From assembly GCF_002895435.1 (NCBI RefSeq), contig NZ_POYJ01000016.1:1-64000 (forward strand): a stretch of DNA of 64,000 bases. Reading direction: 5' to 3'. This document shows, one piece after another, positions 1 to 10,144 of the stretch (positions within the stretch are counted from its first letter, which is position 1; each line of letters starts with the position of its first letter). The notes under the pieces are model-generated. The model saw only the letters and a list, made by a program, of their open reading frames with translations. It did no database searches and was not told where the DNA came from. Source of the DNA: Aquimarina sediminis (GTDB lineage Bacteria; Bacteroidota; Bacteroidia; Flavobacteriales; Flavobacteriaceae). A program made the position numbers and the translations under genes.

Positions 1-82
1 ACTTATATATCGAAACATTAAGAAATATAGTGACCTAAATGACTCTATTCTTGAGAATATAAAAAAATAATAATACCCAACA

Positions 83-111
83 AAAAAGCCAGACAGTAAT
101 GCCTGGCTTTT
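83..111 (-). terminator. Intrinsic terminator after tRNA-Arg
   Basis: A short hairpin pairs GCCAG at 88-92 with CTGGC at 103-107. It is flanked by A-runs on one side and T-runs on the other, so it reads as a terminator in both directions. It lies 10 bases past the 3' end of the tRNA gene and probably ends that transcript. Confidence 0.75.
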
Positions 112-120
112 AACACTTTG

Positions 121-194
121 TGACCCCGGAGGGATTCAAACCCCCAACCCTCAGAGCCGAAATCTGATGCGCTATTCAGTTGCGCCACGAGGCC
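121..194 (-). tRNA. tRNA-Arg (anticodon UCG)
   Basis: The minus strand folds into a full cloverleaf: a 7-bp acceptor stem (GGCCTCG with CGGGGTC), a D arm with stem GCGC, an anticodon stem TCAGA/TCTGA around loop TTTCGGC, and a 5-bp T arm. Loop positions 34-36 read TCG, which decodes CGA and, by wobble, CGG. The discriminator base is A and CCA is not encoded. It follows the YqeY-like gene by 34 bases and may be transcribed with it. No integrase or att-like duplication is seen next to it. Confidence 0.95.
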
Positions 195-228
195 GTTGCA
201 CCATTAAGAATTACTGCTTAATGATAAA

Positions 229-678
229 TTATGATAATTTACTTTTCACTATAGTAGAAATTGTTTTTCCGTCTGCTTTTCCGGTTAAAGCGGCATTAGC
301 CATTCCCATCACTTTACCCATATCCTTCATTCCTGCTGCGCCTGTTTTGGCTATAATATCTACCACTATTTTTTCGATCTCTTCTTCACTCAACTGTTCA
401 GGTAAAAATTGTTCTATTACTGCTGCTTGCGCCAATTCTGGTTCTGCAAGATCTTCTCGACCTTGTTCTTTAAAAATTGCTGCACTGTCTTTTCTTTGTT
501 TAACTTGTTTTTGCAACAGTTTTAATTCCTGATCTTCAGTAAGCTCTTCTTTTGCTCCACTCTCTGTCTGAGCCAACAATATAGCCGATTTTACGGCTCG
601 CAATGATGTTAACGCATTCGTATCCTTTGCTTTCATAGCCTCTTTCATTGCGGTCATTACCTTTTGCTCTAAACTCAT
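229..678 (-). CDS. GatB/YqeY domain protein
   Basis: A 149-residue, all-helical protein of the YqeY family, which is related to the tRNA-binding tail domain of the GatB amidotransferase subunit. The start matches the family (MSLEQKVMTAMKEAM), followed by a charged helical middle and the typical C-terminal half with AAVIEQFLPEQLSEEEI and a glycine-rich KDMGKVMGMANAALTGKADG stretch. The length is normal for a stand-alone YqeY. The biochemical role of the family is not settled. It stands directly downstream of ftsZ, separated from it by a strong terminator at 721-750, and upstream of tRNA-Arg. The family call is secure; a role in tRNA handling is only an inference from the fold. Confidence 0.9.
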   Translation of the reverse strand: MSLEQKVMTAMKEAMKAKDTNALTSLRAVKSAILLAQTESGAKEELTEDQELKLLQKQVKQRKDSAAIFKEQGREDLAEPELAQAAVIEQFLPEQLSEEEIEKIVVDIIAKTGAAGMKDMGKVMGMANAALTGKADGKTISTIVKSKLS

Positions 679-720
679 GATAGTTGATTTTAATCTTTTG
701 GATTGCGAAGATAAAAAATA

Positions 721-750
721 AACCGATAAACTGAGGTCAGTTTATCGGTT
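721..750 (-). terminator. Terminator of the dcw cluster after ftsZ
   Basis: A 14-bp perfect stem (AACCGATAAACTGA at 721-734 with its complement at 737-750) closes a 2-base centre. On the minus strand it is followed by a T-rich run. It sits 107 bases past the ftsZ stop and 42 bases before the YqeY-like start, so it probably separates the two units. Confidence 0.8.
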
Positions 751-856
751 ATCTATATTTTTTTAATTGTTTTAAAAATAGTCTCTAATCTCTATAAGAA
801 GTATTTCTACTTTTTATAGTGATTATCAAATTATAAGCCCACAAAAAATAAATTAC

Positions 857-2833
857 CTAATCTACATTATCATGTAAAAAAGAATTGTTTTTGCGCAATT
901 GTATATCATCATTACTATCTGTTCCCAGAGAAGTTCTAGACAAGCCTGACTCATTAGGTTTTGCATCCACATCAATTCCTGCACGCTTATAGGCAGGCTC
1001 TTTCTCTATATCATCAATAGAAGAGCTATTTCTGAATTTATAATTAAATTCTTTCATTTTTGCTCTACGCTCTGCGGCTCTGGCTTTTAACGTTTCTGAA
1101 ATAGGCTGATTAATTGGGTCTATTTCTTCTGTTTTCTCAGTTTCGGGTGCAGGAGCTACGGTTTTCTTTTCTAAAACAATTTCTTCCTCCTCTTCCATAA
1201 CCTCTGCCGGCTGTGCGTCGGTCAATCGTTTCTCTTCTTCCATATACTCCTCCAGACTATACTTACGAACGCCTCCTGGTAAATTTTCAGCAGCAGGAAC
1301 TACCTCTATAGGGTCATTAACTTCTAAATCCAAAACATCGTCACTCAAGTCAAATACTATAGGTCTCTCCTCCTCTACTTCTTCTATTCCAGAAGTAGTT
1401 TCTGGTTCATCCTTTTTGCTTTCTACCGGCATATCAAATGCTAGCGCAAATTGATCTTCTTTTTCTTCTTCAAAAGAATTTATCTCTTTCTCATCATTAA
1501 CTTCAATTTGCTTGATAATATCCTGTGCATTAATAATCACAAAATCATCATCAGCAGAAAAAGGATTTACCACTTCATAGGACACATCAATATTCTTTAA
1601 CAAATCTGTTGTCGGAACTAATGCATCTTCTTCTTCAACAGCCTTGTTTGTTACTTCTATTTCGTCCTCAATCAGTTCATGCTTTATGATTTTTTCTTCC
1701 TTTACTTCTTCTTGTTTTGGTAATGGAGTACTCAACGGGGTACGACTACTTGTAGATTTAGGAGATAAGTTCTGCGTTGCAGCTCTTTGCTCATCTTCAA
1801 GTGTATGAATAATCTTTTTTGTCTCGGTATTTACAATTTCATCTTGTTGTTCTACATCAAACCCTGTGGCTATAACGGTTACAGAAATAGCATCTTCAAG
1901 AGCTTCATCTTCTCCAACTCCCATAATGATATTGGCTCCATGACCTGCTTCTTGTTGGATATGGTCATTAATTTCACCTATTTCATCGATTGTAATCTCT
2001 TCTTTACCAGATACAATTAGTAATAGTACATTTTTGGCACCAGTAATTTTATTATCATTAAGCAGAGGAGAGTCTAGCGCTTTAACAATAGCATCATGAG
2101 CACGTTTATTACCAGAGGCATGAGCAGATCCCATAATTGCTGTACCACTGTTACTAAGTACTGTTTTTGCATCACGTAAATCTATATTTTGTGTATAGTG
2201 ATGGGTAATAACTTCTGCTATACCACGAGATGCAGTAGCAAGAACTTCATCTGCTTTGGAGAAACCAGCTTTAAACCCTAAGTTACCATAAACTTCTCGT
2301 AACTTATTATTATTAATAACTACCAATGAGTCTACATGCGCACGAAGTTTTTCTACTCCTAATTGCGCTTGCTCATTACGCATTCTTCCTTCAAATTGAA
2401 AAGGAATTGTTACAATACCAACGGTTAGAATATCCAACTCCTTTGCCATTTTGGCAATGATAGGAGCTGCTCCTGTACCTGTACCTCCACCCATACCTGC
2501 GGTAATAAATATCATTTTGGTATTGGTATCCAACATTCTTTTTATCTCATCATAGCTTTCAACGGCAGATTGTTCTCCTACTTCTGGATTTGCTCCTGCT
2601 CCCAGTCCTTCTGTCAATGAAACTCCTAATTGTATTTTATTAGGAATTGAGCTGTTTTCTAATGCCTGGGCATCTGTATTACATATGACAAAATCAACTC
2701 CTTTAATTCCTTGCAGAAACATATGATTAATGGCATTACTACCACCTCCTCCTACTCCGATCACTTTAATCACATTAGATTGATTTTTGGGCAAATCAAA
2801 CGAAATATTTTCGAACTCCTCGTTATTACTCAT
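857..2833 (-). CDS. ftsZ: Cell division GTPase FtsZ (long linker form)
   Basis: FtsZ is the tubulin-like GTPase that polymerises into the division ring at midcell. The globular part covers about residues 18-330, with the GTP-binding signature GGGTGTG at 115-121 and a T7 synergy loop NIDLRDA at 216-222. At 658 residues it is far longer than the roughly 380-residue enterobacterial protein. The excess is an acidic, low-complexity linker at about 335-608. The tail carries a core motif PAYKRAG (613-619), comparable to the PAFLRK peptide that binds FtsA in other bacteria, and a separate terminal NNSFLHDNVD. It is the last gene of the dcw cluster, 82 bases after ftsA, and is followed by a strong terminator. 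Confidence 0.98.
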   Translation of the reverse strand: MSNNEEFENISFDLPKNQSNVIKVIGVGGGGSNAINHMFLQGIKGVDFVICNTDAQALENSSIPNKIQLGVSLTEGLGAGANPEVGEQSAVESYDEIKRMLDTNTKMIFITAGMGGGTGTGAAPIIAKMAKELDILTVGIVTIPFQFEGRMRNEQAQLGVEKLRAHVDSLVVINNNKLREVYGNLGFKAGFSKADEVLATASRGIAEVITHHYTQNIDLRDAKTVLSNSGTAIMGSAHASGNKRAHDAIVKALDSPLLNDNKITGAKNVLLLIVSGKEEITIDEIGEINDHIQQEAGHGANIIMGVGEDEALEDAISVTVIATGFDVEQQDEIVNTETKKIIHTLEDEQRAATQNLSPKSTSSRTPLSTPLPKQEEVKEEKIIKHELIEDEIEVTNKAVEEEDALVPTTDLLKNIDVSYEVVNPFSADDDFVIINAQDIIKQIEVNDEKEINSFEEEKEDQFALAFDMPVESKKDEPETTSGIEEVEEERPIVFDLSDDVLDLEVNDPIEVVPAAENLPGGVRKYSLEEYMEEEKRLTDAQPAEVMEEEEEIVLEKKTVAPAPETEKTEEIDPINQPISETLKARAAERRAKMKEFNYKFRNSSSIDDIEKEPAYKRAGIDVDAKPNESGLSRTSLGTDSNDDIQLRKNNSFLHDNVD

Positions 2834-2915
2834 AATTGCTAATTTTCTGGTTCTCCTACCTATTTTTTATATGTTTTCACTGTTCAAAATGATGAACATT
2901 ACTTATCTTTTTATA

Positions 2916-4271
2916 CTACTCAGCGTTATCCAAGAATTCCTTGAATTTTTCTGTCCACTTCTCTAAAATATTTTTTCTTGGTTTTAAATCAACCGTTGAT
3001 TTTTCTTCTTCAATTGTTGTATTATCCTCTAGTGCCACATCTTTCTCTTCTACTTCTTGTGCACCGACTACAGCTTCTTTTTGACTTACTTTTCTTCGCT
3101 TTTTTATGTGAATCAACCCATCCATTACTAATCCTACAGCAGTCGCATACATCGGACTTGTTGTTTCAGAATCACTATTACCAGCCAAATGTTCATTAGG
3201 ATACCCAATTCTTGTATCCATCCCTGTGATGTATTCTACTAACTGCTTAAGGTGTTTTAGCTGGGATCCTCCTCCCGTCAATACAATTCCTGCAATCAAT
3301 TTTTTCTTAGGCGATTCATGCCCATAATTCTTAATTTCTAAAAAGACCTGTTCTATGATTTCTACCACTCGGGCATGAATAATCTTTGAAAGGTTTTTTA
3401 GAGTAATCTCTTTTGGTTCTCTTCCTCTAAGTCCGGGAATAGAAACGATCTCATTATCTTTATTTTCTCCGGGCCATGCTGATCCGAATTTTATTTTCAG
3501 TAATTCTGCTTGTTTTTCTATTATAGAACAACCTTCTTTAATATCTTCTGTAATAACATTTCCTCCAAAAGGGATTACTGCGGTATGTCGAATAATTCCA
3601 TCTTTAAAAATAGCCAGATCTGTAGTACCACCACCTATATCGATCAATGCAACTCCTGCTTCTTTTTCCTCTTGACTGAGTACAGCATTTGCTGAAGCTA
3701 ATGGTTCTAATGTTACATCAGACAATTCTAATCCAGAACTTTTTACACATCTCCCTATGTTTCGGATAGAGGTAACTTGCCCTACTACGACATGAAAATT
3801 AGCTTCTAATCGCCCTCCATACATGCCTACAGGTTCTTTTATTTCGGCTTGACCATCTACTTTATACTCTTGCGGCAATACATGTAAAATCTCTTCTCCT
3901 GGTAACATGACTAACTTATGCACCTGATTACATAGTATATCTATATCCTCTTCATCAATTACTGCATCGGCATTAGATCTTGTGATATAATCGCTATGTT
4001 GTAAACTACGAATATGTTGACCTGCTATACCTACTGTAACATCCTGGATTTTTACTCCTGCTACACTTTCAGCTTCTTGTATTGCTTGTTGTATAGACTG
4101 AATTGTTTGAGTTATATTATTTACTACACCACGATGCACTCCTAAACTTTTGGATTTACCAACACCTAACACCTTCATCTTTCCGTACTCATTGTACTTC
4201 CCCACCATAGCAACAATCTTAGTTGTCCCTATATCTAATCCTACCGCTATTTCATTTGTTTCTCGTTCCAT
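2916..4271 (-). CDS. ftsA: Cell division protein FtsA
   Basis: An actin-like ATPase that tethers FtsZ filaments to the inner membrane. The phosphate-1 loop GLDIGTTKIVAMVG starts near residue 11, and the phosphate-2 motif DIGGGTTDLAIF lies at mid-protein. The C terminus holds an amphipathic helix (ILEKWTEKFKEFLDN, about residues 435-449) of the type that inserts FtsA into the membrane. A charged linker at about 395-430 joins it to the ATPase body. The 451-residue length is a little above the usual 420. It lies 7 bases downstream of ftsQ and 82 bases upstream of ftsZ, the normal order. Confidence 0.97.
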   Translation of the reverse strand: MERETNEIAVGLDIGTTKIVAMVGKYNEYGKMKVLGVGKSKSLGVHRGVVNNITQTIQSIQQAIQEAESVAGVKIQDVTVGIAGQHIRSLQHSDYITRSNADAVIDEEDIDILCNQVHKLVMLPGEEILHVLPQEYKVDGQAEIKEPVGMYGGRLEANFHVVVGQVTSIRNIGRCVKSSGLELSDVTLEPLASANAVLSQEEKEAGVALIDIGGGTTDLAIFKDGIIRHTAVIPFGGNVITEDIKEGCSIIEKQAELLKIKFGSAWPGENKDNEIVSIPGLRGREPKEITLKNLSKIIHARVVEIIEQVFLEIKNYGHESPKKKLIAGIVLTGGGSQLKHLKQLVEYITGMDTRIGYPNEHLAGNSDSETTSPMYATAVGLVMDGLIHIKKRRKVSQKEAVVGAQEVEEKDVALEDNTTIEEEKSTVDLKPRKNILEKWTEKFKEFLDNAE

Positions 4272-4278
4272 ATTGGTA

Positions 4279-4998
4279 TTATTTTATTGTGCACACCACT
4301 TGGTTACTATATTGCAAACTGACTTTCTTATATCTATTAAGGCTATTATCCCTTAATGCTTTTTGATAAAATGCTTTAAAATTTCTAATCTTACTATCCA
4401 ATTTTTCTATTTTCCCAAAAACTAGTTTAAATGTATATACTCTTAATTCTAGTTCATAATTCCCATCAACACCGAGGTACACACCTACAACATGTTTTTT
4501 TAAAAATTCATCTTCCTGAATTTTTTTTAATAAAGGAAATACATTAGCGACTTCTCTCTCTGATATATTATGAATTATTGGTACATGGGCCGAATAATTA
4601 TCAGACAAAGGCATCATATTTCCCGTAACATCTACATAAAAAGGAGTAACCGCATTAACCCTGGCAATTGGGGTGCGTTGCTTGATTCTTGCTCTAAGTT
4701 CTCCATTTACAGTAAGATACACATCAGAATACTCAATCATCCTATGTGCATCTAGCTCTTGCTCTACAGTATTCAAAACTAAAATTTCTTTACCCACGTT
4801 CGTAACTCTGTTACGATTTTGTATTAACAATTTATTAACCGTTCTTTCATTTACATATGGATCTTGCTCTTCAACAAACTCTACAAGCACTTCATTAATC
4901 TTTCGTTGCTCATTTCTTTTACTAGAAAAAGCAAAAAGAACTGCTATTAAAACAAACAGCCCACTAAATTTCAAATATGTAAAAATCCTTTTCTTCAT
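4279..4998 (-). CDS. ftsQ: Cell division protein FtsQ/DivIB
   Basis: A bitopic inner-membrane protein that links early and late divisome parts. A short cytoplasmic N terminus is followed by one membrane helix (about 10-26) and a periplasmic region with a POTRA-like start (KINEVLVEFVEEQDPYVNE) and the FtsQ beta domain. The sequence is divergent and 239 residues long, as is usual for Bacteroidota, so position counts as evidence: it lies between murC and ftsA and overlaps the murC stop by 4 bases (ATGA), which suggests translational coupling. Confidence 0.9.
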   Translation of the reverse strand: MKKRIFTYLKFSGLFVLIAVLFAFSSKRNEQRKINEVLVEFVEEQDPYVNERTVNKLLIQNRNRVTNVGKEILVLNTVEQELDAHRMIEYSDVYLTVNGELRARIKQRTPIARVNAVTPFYVDVTGNMMPLSDNYSAHVPIIHNISEREVANVFPLLKKIQEDEFLKKHVVGVYLGVDGNYELELRVYTFKLVFGKIEKLDSKIRNFKAFYQKALRDNSLNRYKKVSLQYSNQVVCTIK

Positions 4999-6341
4999 AC
5001 TAATAAAGCTTCTTTTATACCACTCACTTCTGCACCAATATCACCTGCTCCGATAGTTAAAATTACCTGAGCATCACTTTCTGTTATTGATGAAATCAAA
5101 TCTTTCTTTTTTATTAGTTTTTTATTTTCAGAATCTACCATATCCAACAACCATTTAGATGTCACCCCAGCTATAGGTAATTCTCTTGCGGGATAAATAT
5201 CCAAAAGTAACAATTGATCGAATTGGCTTAAGCTCTGAGCAAAGTCCGAAGCAAAATCTCTAGTACGACTATATAAATGAGGTTGAAAGATTGCTAATAT
5301 TCTCTTATCAGGATGCATTTCTCTTACCGCTTGATGCAACGCATTAATCTCTGTAGGATGATGCGCATAATCATCCACATACACCAAGTTTTCTGTCTTA
5401 ATATGGTAACTAAATCTTCTCTGTACACCTTTAAAAGAAAATAAAGCCTTTGCCAAAGGTCCGGTCGGGGAGCCGTAAAGCATCGCTATAGCAAAGGCTG
5501 TTATAGCATTTAACAAGTTGTGTCTACCTGGCAGGTTTAAATGCAAGTCTTCAATCAATTTGTATGGTGTTTTTAAATCAAAAATATATGTCCCATTATC
5601 TATTCGTATATTCTGAGCGCAATACTCTGAGTTATCATCAATACCAAAAGTAATACCAGCAAGTGGCAGTCCATTACGAACCAAAAGATGGTCTTTTGCC
5701 CTTGAAGAAAATTCTATAAAAGATTCTTCTAACGCATTTGCTTTTTCGTAAATATCCAAATGATCCGCATCCATAGAAGTGACTGCAGCTATATCGGGAT
5801 ACAATTGTAGAAATGATCGATCGAACTCATCAGCTTCGACCACAACCACCTCATTTCCTTCTAATACAAGATTAGAACTATAATTTTCACTTATCCCTCC
5901 CAAAAAAGCAGTTACTTTTGCTCCACTTTCTTTAAGCAAATGTGCAAGGATTGCTGTTGTGGTAGTTTTACCATGAGTCCCTGCCACAGCCAAGGTGTAA
6001 GTATCTTTTGTAATAATCCCTAAAACTTCTGCTCTTTTCTTAATCAAAAACCCTTTACTTTGAAAGTAGCCGAATTCTTTATGATCTTTTGGAATTGCTG
6101 GCGTATATACGATTAATGTATCTGGAAGATCTAAAAATGATTCGGAGATATTATCAATACTATCTTCAAAATGAATAGGAATCCCCAGTCCGATAAGATC
6201 AGAAGTAATCTGACTTGGGGTTTTATCATATCCTGCTACATTTTTATTCAGAAACTTAAAATATCTGGCAAGAGCGCTCATACCGATACCACCGATACCG
6301 ATAAAATATATATTCTGTATGTTCTCTATACCTTTATTCAT
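4995..6341 (-). CDS. murC: UDP-N-acetylmuramate--L-alanine ligase MurC
   Basis: Cytoplasmic ATP-dependent ligase that adds L-Ala to UDP-MurNAc, the first step of the stem peptide. It has the N-terminal nucleotide-sugar domain with the glycine motif GIGGIGMSALA near residue 16, the central ATPase P-loop AGTHGKTTTTA (about 119-129), and the conserved DYAHHP motif of the C-terminal half. The length of 448 residues is normal. It starts 12 bases after the murG stop and couples to ftsQ through a 4-base overlap. Confidence 0.98.
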   Translation of the reverse strand: MNKGIENIQNIYFIGIGGIGMSALARYFKFLNKNVAGYDKTPSQITSDLIGLGIPIHFEDSIDNISESFLDLPDTLIVYTPAIPKDHKEFGYFQSKGFLIKKRAEVLGIITKDTYTLAVAGTHGKTTTTAILAHLLKESGAKVTAFLGGISENYSSNLVLEGNEVVVVEADEFDRSFLQLYPDIAAVTSMDADHLDIYEKANALEESFIEFSSRAKDHLLVRNGLPLAGITFGIDDNSEYCAQNIRIDNGTYIFDLKTPYKLIEDLHLNLPGRHNLLNAITAFAIAMLYGSPTGPLAKALFSFKGVQRRFSYHIKTENLVYVDDYAHHPTEINALHQAVREMHPDKRILAIFQPHLYSRTRDFASDFAQSLSQFDQLLLLDIYPARELPIAGVTSKWLLDMVDSENKKLIKKKDLISSITESDAQVILTIGAGDIGAEVSGIKEALLV

Positions 6342-6353
6342 TAGTATGCACTT

Positions 6354-7463
6354 CTATTCCTCTGTTGTATTATCTATTAATTTCTCAATCTCATCCACAA
6401 TATCAGAAGTAGCATTGGGCAACGCTAGTTCTTTTATAGCTTTTGAAAGTTCGGCTTGCTTATCTTTTGATTCGAGTAACTCTGAAACAACATTTTGAAA
6501 TTTCTCCTCCAATTCATTCTCCTTTACCATAACAGCTCCCCCTTTATCAACTATAGCTCGAGCATTTTTGGTTTGATGATCTTCTGCTACATTTGGCGAA
6601 GGAATAAACAACACTGGTTTTGCTACAATACATAGTTCTGAAACAGAACTCGCTCCTGCTCTTGATATAATAATATCTGAAGCGGCATATGCCAAATCCA
6701 TCGTATCCAAAAACTGATGTACCTGCACATCATTACGGTCATCATACTTCTTATAATCAGAATAATAAAGCTTACCACACTGCCAGAGTAGTTGAACTTC
6801 TTTTCCTTCAAAAAAACTAAGTTCTTTTTCTATCAATTGATTCACTCTTCTAGCTCCTAAGCTTCCTCCAATTATCAAAACTGTTTTCTTTTGAGGATCA
6901 AGGTTATATTTTGCAACTGCCTGACCTCTTTTCTCATTAGTATTTAGTAAATCCTGACGAACTGGGTTCCCTGTTTTGATAATTTTCTCTTTTGGAAAAA
7001 ACCTCTCCATATTATCATAGGCTACACAGATTTTATTCGCTCCTTTTGCCAGCCACTTATTGGTAATCCCAGGAAAAGAATTTTGCTCCTGGAGTATTGT
7101 TGGTATTTTTCTTGAGTTTGCCATTTTTAATAATGGACCGCTAGCAAATCCCCCAGTACCTATAGCTACATCTGGCTTGAATTTTTTTATAATCTTTCTA
7201 GATCTCCAAAGACTACTTAATAGTTTTATAGGAAACAACAAATTACTCATTGTTAACTTTCTTTGGATACCACTAATCCATAATCCTTCTATCTCATACC
7301 CCGCTTGAGGAACCTTTTGCATCTCCATACGATCCTTTGCCCCTACAAACAAAATAGAAGTATTTGGATATCTACTCTTTATTTCATTAGCAATTGCTAT
7401 TGCAGGGTAGATATGTCCACCTGTTCCTCCTCCTGATAATATGACTTTAAGTCTTTTACTCAT
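6354..7463 (-). CDS. murG: Lipid II synthase glycosyltransferase MurG
   Basis: Peripheral inner-membrane GT-B enzyme that transfers GlcNAc from UDP-GlcNAc to lipid I, making lipid II. The N-terminal signature [16 protein letters not shown] is near residue 10. A second glycine motif, [12 protein letters not shown], opens the C-terminal domain, and [12 protein letters not shown] is in the donor-binding site. The length is 369 residues. The start codon overlaps the end of ftsW by 4 bases, so the flippase-like partner and MurG are translationally coupled. Confidence 0.98.
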   Translation of the reverse strand: MSKRLKVILSGGGTGGHIYPAIAIANEIKSRYPNTSILFVGAKDRMEMQKVPQAGYEIEGLWISGIQRKLTMSNLLFPIKLLSSLWRSRKIIKKFKPDVAIGTGGFASGPLLKMANSRKIPTILQEQNSFPGITNKWLAKGANKICVAYDNMERFFPKEKIIKTGNPVRQDLLNTNEKRGQAVAKYNLDPQKKTVLIIGGSLGARRVNQLIEKELSFFEGKEVQLLWQCGKLYYSDYKKYDDRNDVQVHQFLDTMDLAYAASDIIISRAGASSVSELCIVAKPVLFIPSPNVAEDHQTKNARAIVDKGGAVMVKENELEEKFQNVVSELLESKDKQAELSKAIKELALPNATSDIVDEIEKLIDNTTEE

Positions 7464-8662
7464 AAAACTTCACTCAAAACCTCTAATGGATTTTCTTTTT
7501 TTTCTTTTTCTTGTTGTTCTGCAACGTATATATCTCTTTTACTACTCACACTTAACACTATTCCTATTGCTAAACACGTCATCCATATTGATGTCCCTCC
7601 ACTACTTATAAGCGGAAGTGTCTGCCCCGTAACCGGAAAAAGTTCTACAGCAACAGCCATATTTATTAACGCCTGAAAAACGATAGGAAGTCCAACCCCG
7701 ATAACTAAAAGCTTACCAAAAACATCTTCACTTTTATGAGCTACAATAACCAATCTAAGCAACAACAATATATATAACAGCATCAAAAAAACACCACCTA
7801 CAAAACCCCATTCTTCGATGATAATAGCATAGATAAAATCTGAAGATGACTGTGGAAGAAAGTTTCTTTGTACACTCTTACCAGGTCCCGTGCCAATAGC
7901 TCCTCCTCTGGCAATTGCAATTTTTGCACGTTCGATCTGATAATCTTCTGGTGTATCCTTATTATCCACAAAACTCTCTACCCTACTTACCCATGTATCT
8001 ACCCGATTAGGAAAAACTCCCGGAAACGCCTTGGCAAACAAAATAAAAAAAGTAAGTATCAAAAGCCCTGACCCCAAAATAACGGCTATATATTTTATAG
8101 GGTACCCTCCTAGGAACACCAACACCATAACCATTGAAAACATAATTGCCGCAGTAGATAAGTTTGCAGGCAAAATCAGCATTAACACTAAAAACACGGG
8201 CAACCAAAGCGGTAGTAATGTTTCATTAAATGAGACTACCTTATCCTTAATTTTTGAAAGATACCTAGCTACATATGTCATTAAAACCACAGCAGCAAGA
8301 GTGGAGGGCTGAAACGTAACTCCAACAAAAGGTACGCGAATCCATCTACTTGCATTTGCTCCTCCAATCGTATTATTTTGCGCCATGGTAATCAATAGTA
8401 ATATTATGATTACGGGTATCATAATAATAGATAACCCTTTAAAGTAATGATGAGGTATCTTATGTACACCATACATAATTAAAAATCCTAGTACTAAATG
8501 TGCAAAATGCTTTACCAGAAAAACAAAAGTATTACCATCGCCATATAAATATGCCAAATTACTACTAGCACTGTATACTGGCAGAAACGAAAATAACGCC
8601 AACAAGGCTGCTACAGCCCATATCATCTTGTCTCCTTTTATATTTGCTAATACTTTAGTCAT
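7460..8662 (-). CDS. ftsW: Peptidoglycan polymerase FtsW (SEDS family)
   Basis: SEDS-family glycosyltransferase that polymerises lipid II at the septum together with the class B PBP FtsI. The 400 residues contain about ten hydrophobic segments. The family marker P-L-I-S-S-G-G-T-S is near residue 355 and is preceded by [12 protein letters not shown] periplasmic loop contains [13 protein letters not shown]. The start at 8660-8662 gives a short cytoplasmic N terminus. The 146-base gap to murD upstream is the largest inside the division cluster and shows no clear terminator. Confidence 0.97.
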   Translation of the reverse strand: MTKVLANIKGDKMIWAVAALLALFSFLPVYSASSNLAYLYGDGNTFVFLVKHFAHLVLGFLIMYGVHKIPHHYFKGLSIIMIPVIIILLLITMAQNNTIGGANASRWIRVPFVGVTFQPSTLAAVVLMTYVARYLSKIKDKVVSFNETLLPLWLPVFLVLMLILPANLSTAAIMFSMVMVLVFLGGYPIKYIAVILGSGLLILTFFILFAKAFPGVFPNRVDTWVSRVESFVDNKDTPEDYQIERAKIAIARGGAIGTGPGKSVQRNFLPQSSSDFIYAIIIEEWGFVGGVFLMLLYILLLLRLVIVAHKSEDVFGKLLVIGVGLPIVFQALINMAVAVELFPVTGQTLPLISSGGTSIWMTCLAIGIVLSVSSKRDIYVAEQQEKEKKENPLEVLSEVL

Positions 8663-8808
8663 TTAAATAATTATTCTTTCTTCTTATTACTCTAATCATT
8701 ATTGATACACTCCTAAATTTTACTGACACTTCCTTTAGTATTAATCATAATTTCTTCATCATCTACAACACATTTTACCTACTACCCTACTCTTTTTAAG
8801 GCTATTTA

Positions 8809-10143
8809 TTACAATTCTCTTACAGCTTCTTTAAACTGCCTTCCTCTTTCTTCATAATTTTTGAATAAATCAAAACTCGCACATGCTGGTGACAACAAAA
8901 CATTTTCATTTCTCTCTGCTATTTTATAAGCTATATTCACTGCATCTTTCATCGATTGAGTCTCAATAATATTATCCACACAATTTCCAAAAGCATTAAC
9001 AATTCGAGAATTATCCACTCCTAAACAAATAATTGCTTTTACTTTTTCATTTACCAATGAGTACAACTCTGAATAATCATTTCCTTTGTCCACTCCTCCC
9101 ACAATCCAAACAGTAGCCGACTTCATTGCATCCAAAGCATAAAATGTAGCATTTACATTCGTCGCCTTAGAATCATTAATGTATTGTACATTATTTATTT
9201 TCAACACACTTTCTAGCCTGTGCTCTACTCCATGAAAATTCTCTAGGCATTCTCTGATGGTAGCTTTTCTAATCTTCAGCAATTGTGACACTGTGGCTGC
9301 TGCCATAGCATTTTTCACATTGTGATTTCCTTTTAATTTCAAATTTGTTGTTGGCATGATTATCTTGTTATTATCTATTGTTATTGTTATATTTTCTTTT
9401 TCTAAATATGCTCCATTCTCCACCTTTTTGGTTATCGAAAAAGGCAACAACCTAGAACGAACTGGGTGTTTCTTTAAATATTCACTTATCACCTCATCAT
9501 CTGCATCATAGATGAAATAATCTTCTTCTTTCTGGTTCATCGCAATTCTAAATTTTGAAGCGATATAGTTCTCAAACTTATTATCATATCGATCCAGATG
9601 ATCTGGGGTGATATTGGTTAGAACTGCAATATGTGGGGCAAAATCTTTTATTCCATCTAATTGAAAACTACTAAGCTCGAGCACATAAAATGGAGCATCG
9701 TTTTCTGCTACTTGCTTTGCAAAACTATCTCCAATATTACCAGCCATATTCACATTCAACCCTCCTTGCTTAAGTACATAATGCGTAAGCATTGTGGTTG
9801 TCGTTTTGCCATTACTACCAGTAATACCGACTACCTGAGCGGCAGTGTACTTTGCAGCAAATTCTATTTCTGACACCACGGGGATTTCTTTTTCAAGTAA
9901 CTTTTTTATCAATGCCACTTTATCAGGAATCCCAGGGCTTTTCATAACGATATCAGCACTCAGAATCTTCGTTTCTGTATGCTGTTGCTCTTCCCATTTG
10001 ATTTCAAAACTTCTAAGAACTTCTTTATATTGATCCGTAATTATTCCTTTGTCTGAAACAAAAACATCAAAACCTTCTTTTTTACCCAAAATAGCAGTTC
10101 CTACTCCACTCTCTCCTGCACCTAGTACTACTAGCCTTTTCAT
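8809..10143 (-). CDS. murD: UDP-MurNAc-L-Ala--D-Glu ligase MurD
   Basis: Cytoplasmic Mur ligase adding D-Glu to UDP-MurNAc-L-Ala. The start MKRLVVLGAGESGVG is the dinucleotide-like N-terminal domain. The ATP-binding loop GITGSNGKTTTTML lies at about 106-119, and the C-terminal domain carries YINDSKATN and LLSPACASFDLF, both diagnostic of MurD. The length is 444 residues. It is 1 base from the mraY stop upstream, so the two share a transcript. Confidence 0.98.
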   Translation of the reverse strand: MKRLVVLGAGESGVGTAILGKKEGFDVFVSDKGIITDQYKEVLRSFEIKWEEQQHTETKILSADIVMKSPGIPDKVALIKKLLEKEIPVVSEIEFAAKYTAAQVVGITGSNGKTTTTMLTHYVLKQGGLNVNMAGNIGDSFAKQVAENDAPFYVLELSSFQLDGIKDFAPHIAVLTNITPDHLDRYDNKFENYIASKFRIAMNQKEEDYFIYDADDEVISEYLKKHPVRSRLLPFSITKKVENGAYLEKENITITIDNNKIIMPTTNLKLKGNHNVKNAMAAATVSQLLKIRKATIRECLENFHGVEHRLESVLKINNVQYINDSKATNVNATFYALDAMKSATVWIVGGVDKGNDYSELYSLVNEKVKAIICLGVDNSRIVNAFGNCVDNIIETQSMKDAVNIAYKIAERNENVLLSPACASFDLFKNYEERGRQFKEAVREL

Positions 10144-10144
10144 A

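Noticed and set aside
121-194. tRNA-Arg as an integration site of a mobile island
   Set aside because: No integrase, direct repeat or composition shift is seen next to it inside the window.
167-532. Plus-strand open frame opposite the YqeY-like gene
   Set aside because: It overlaps the tRNA and a clear family gene on the other strand; it is a shadow frame.
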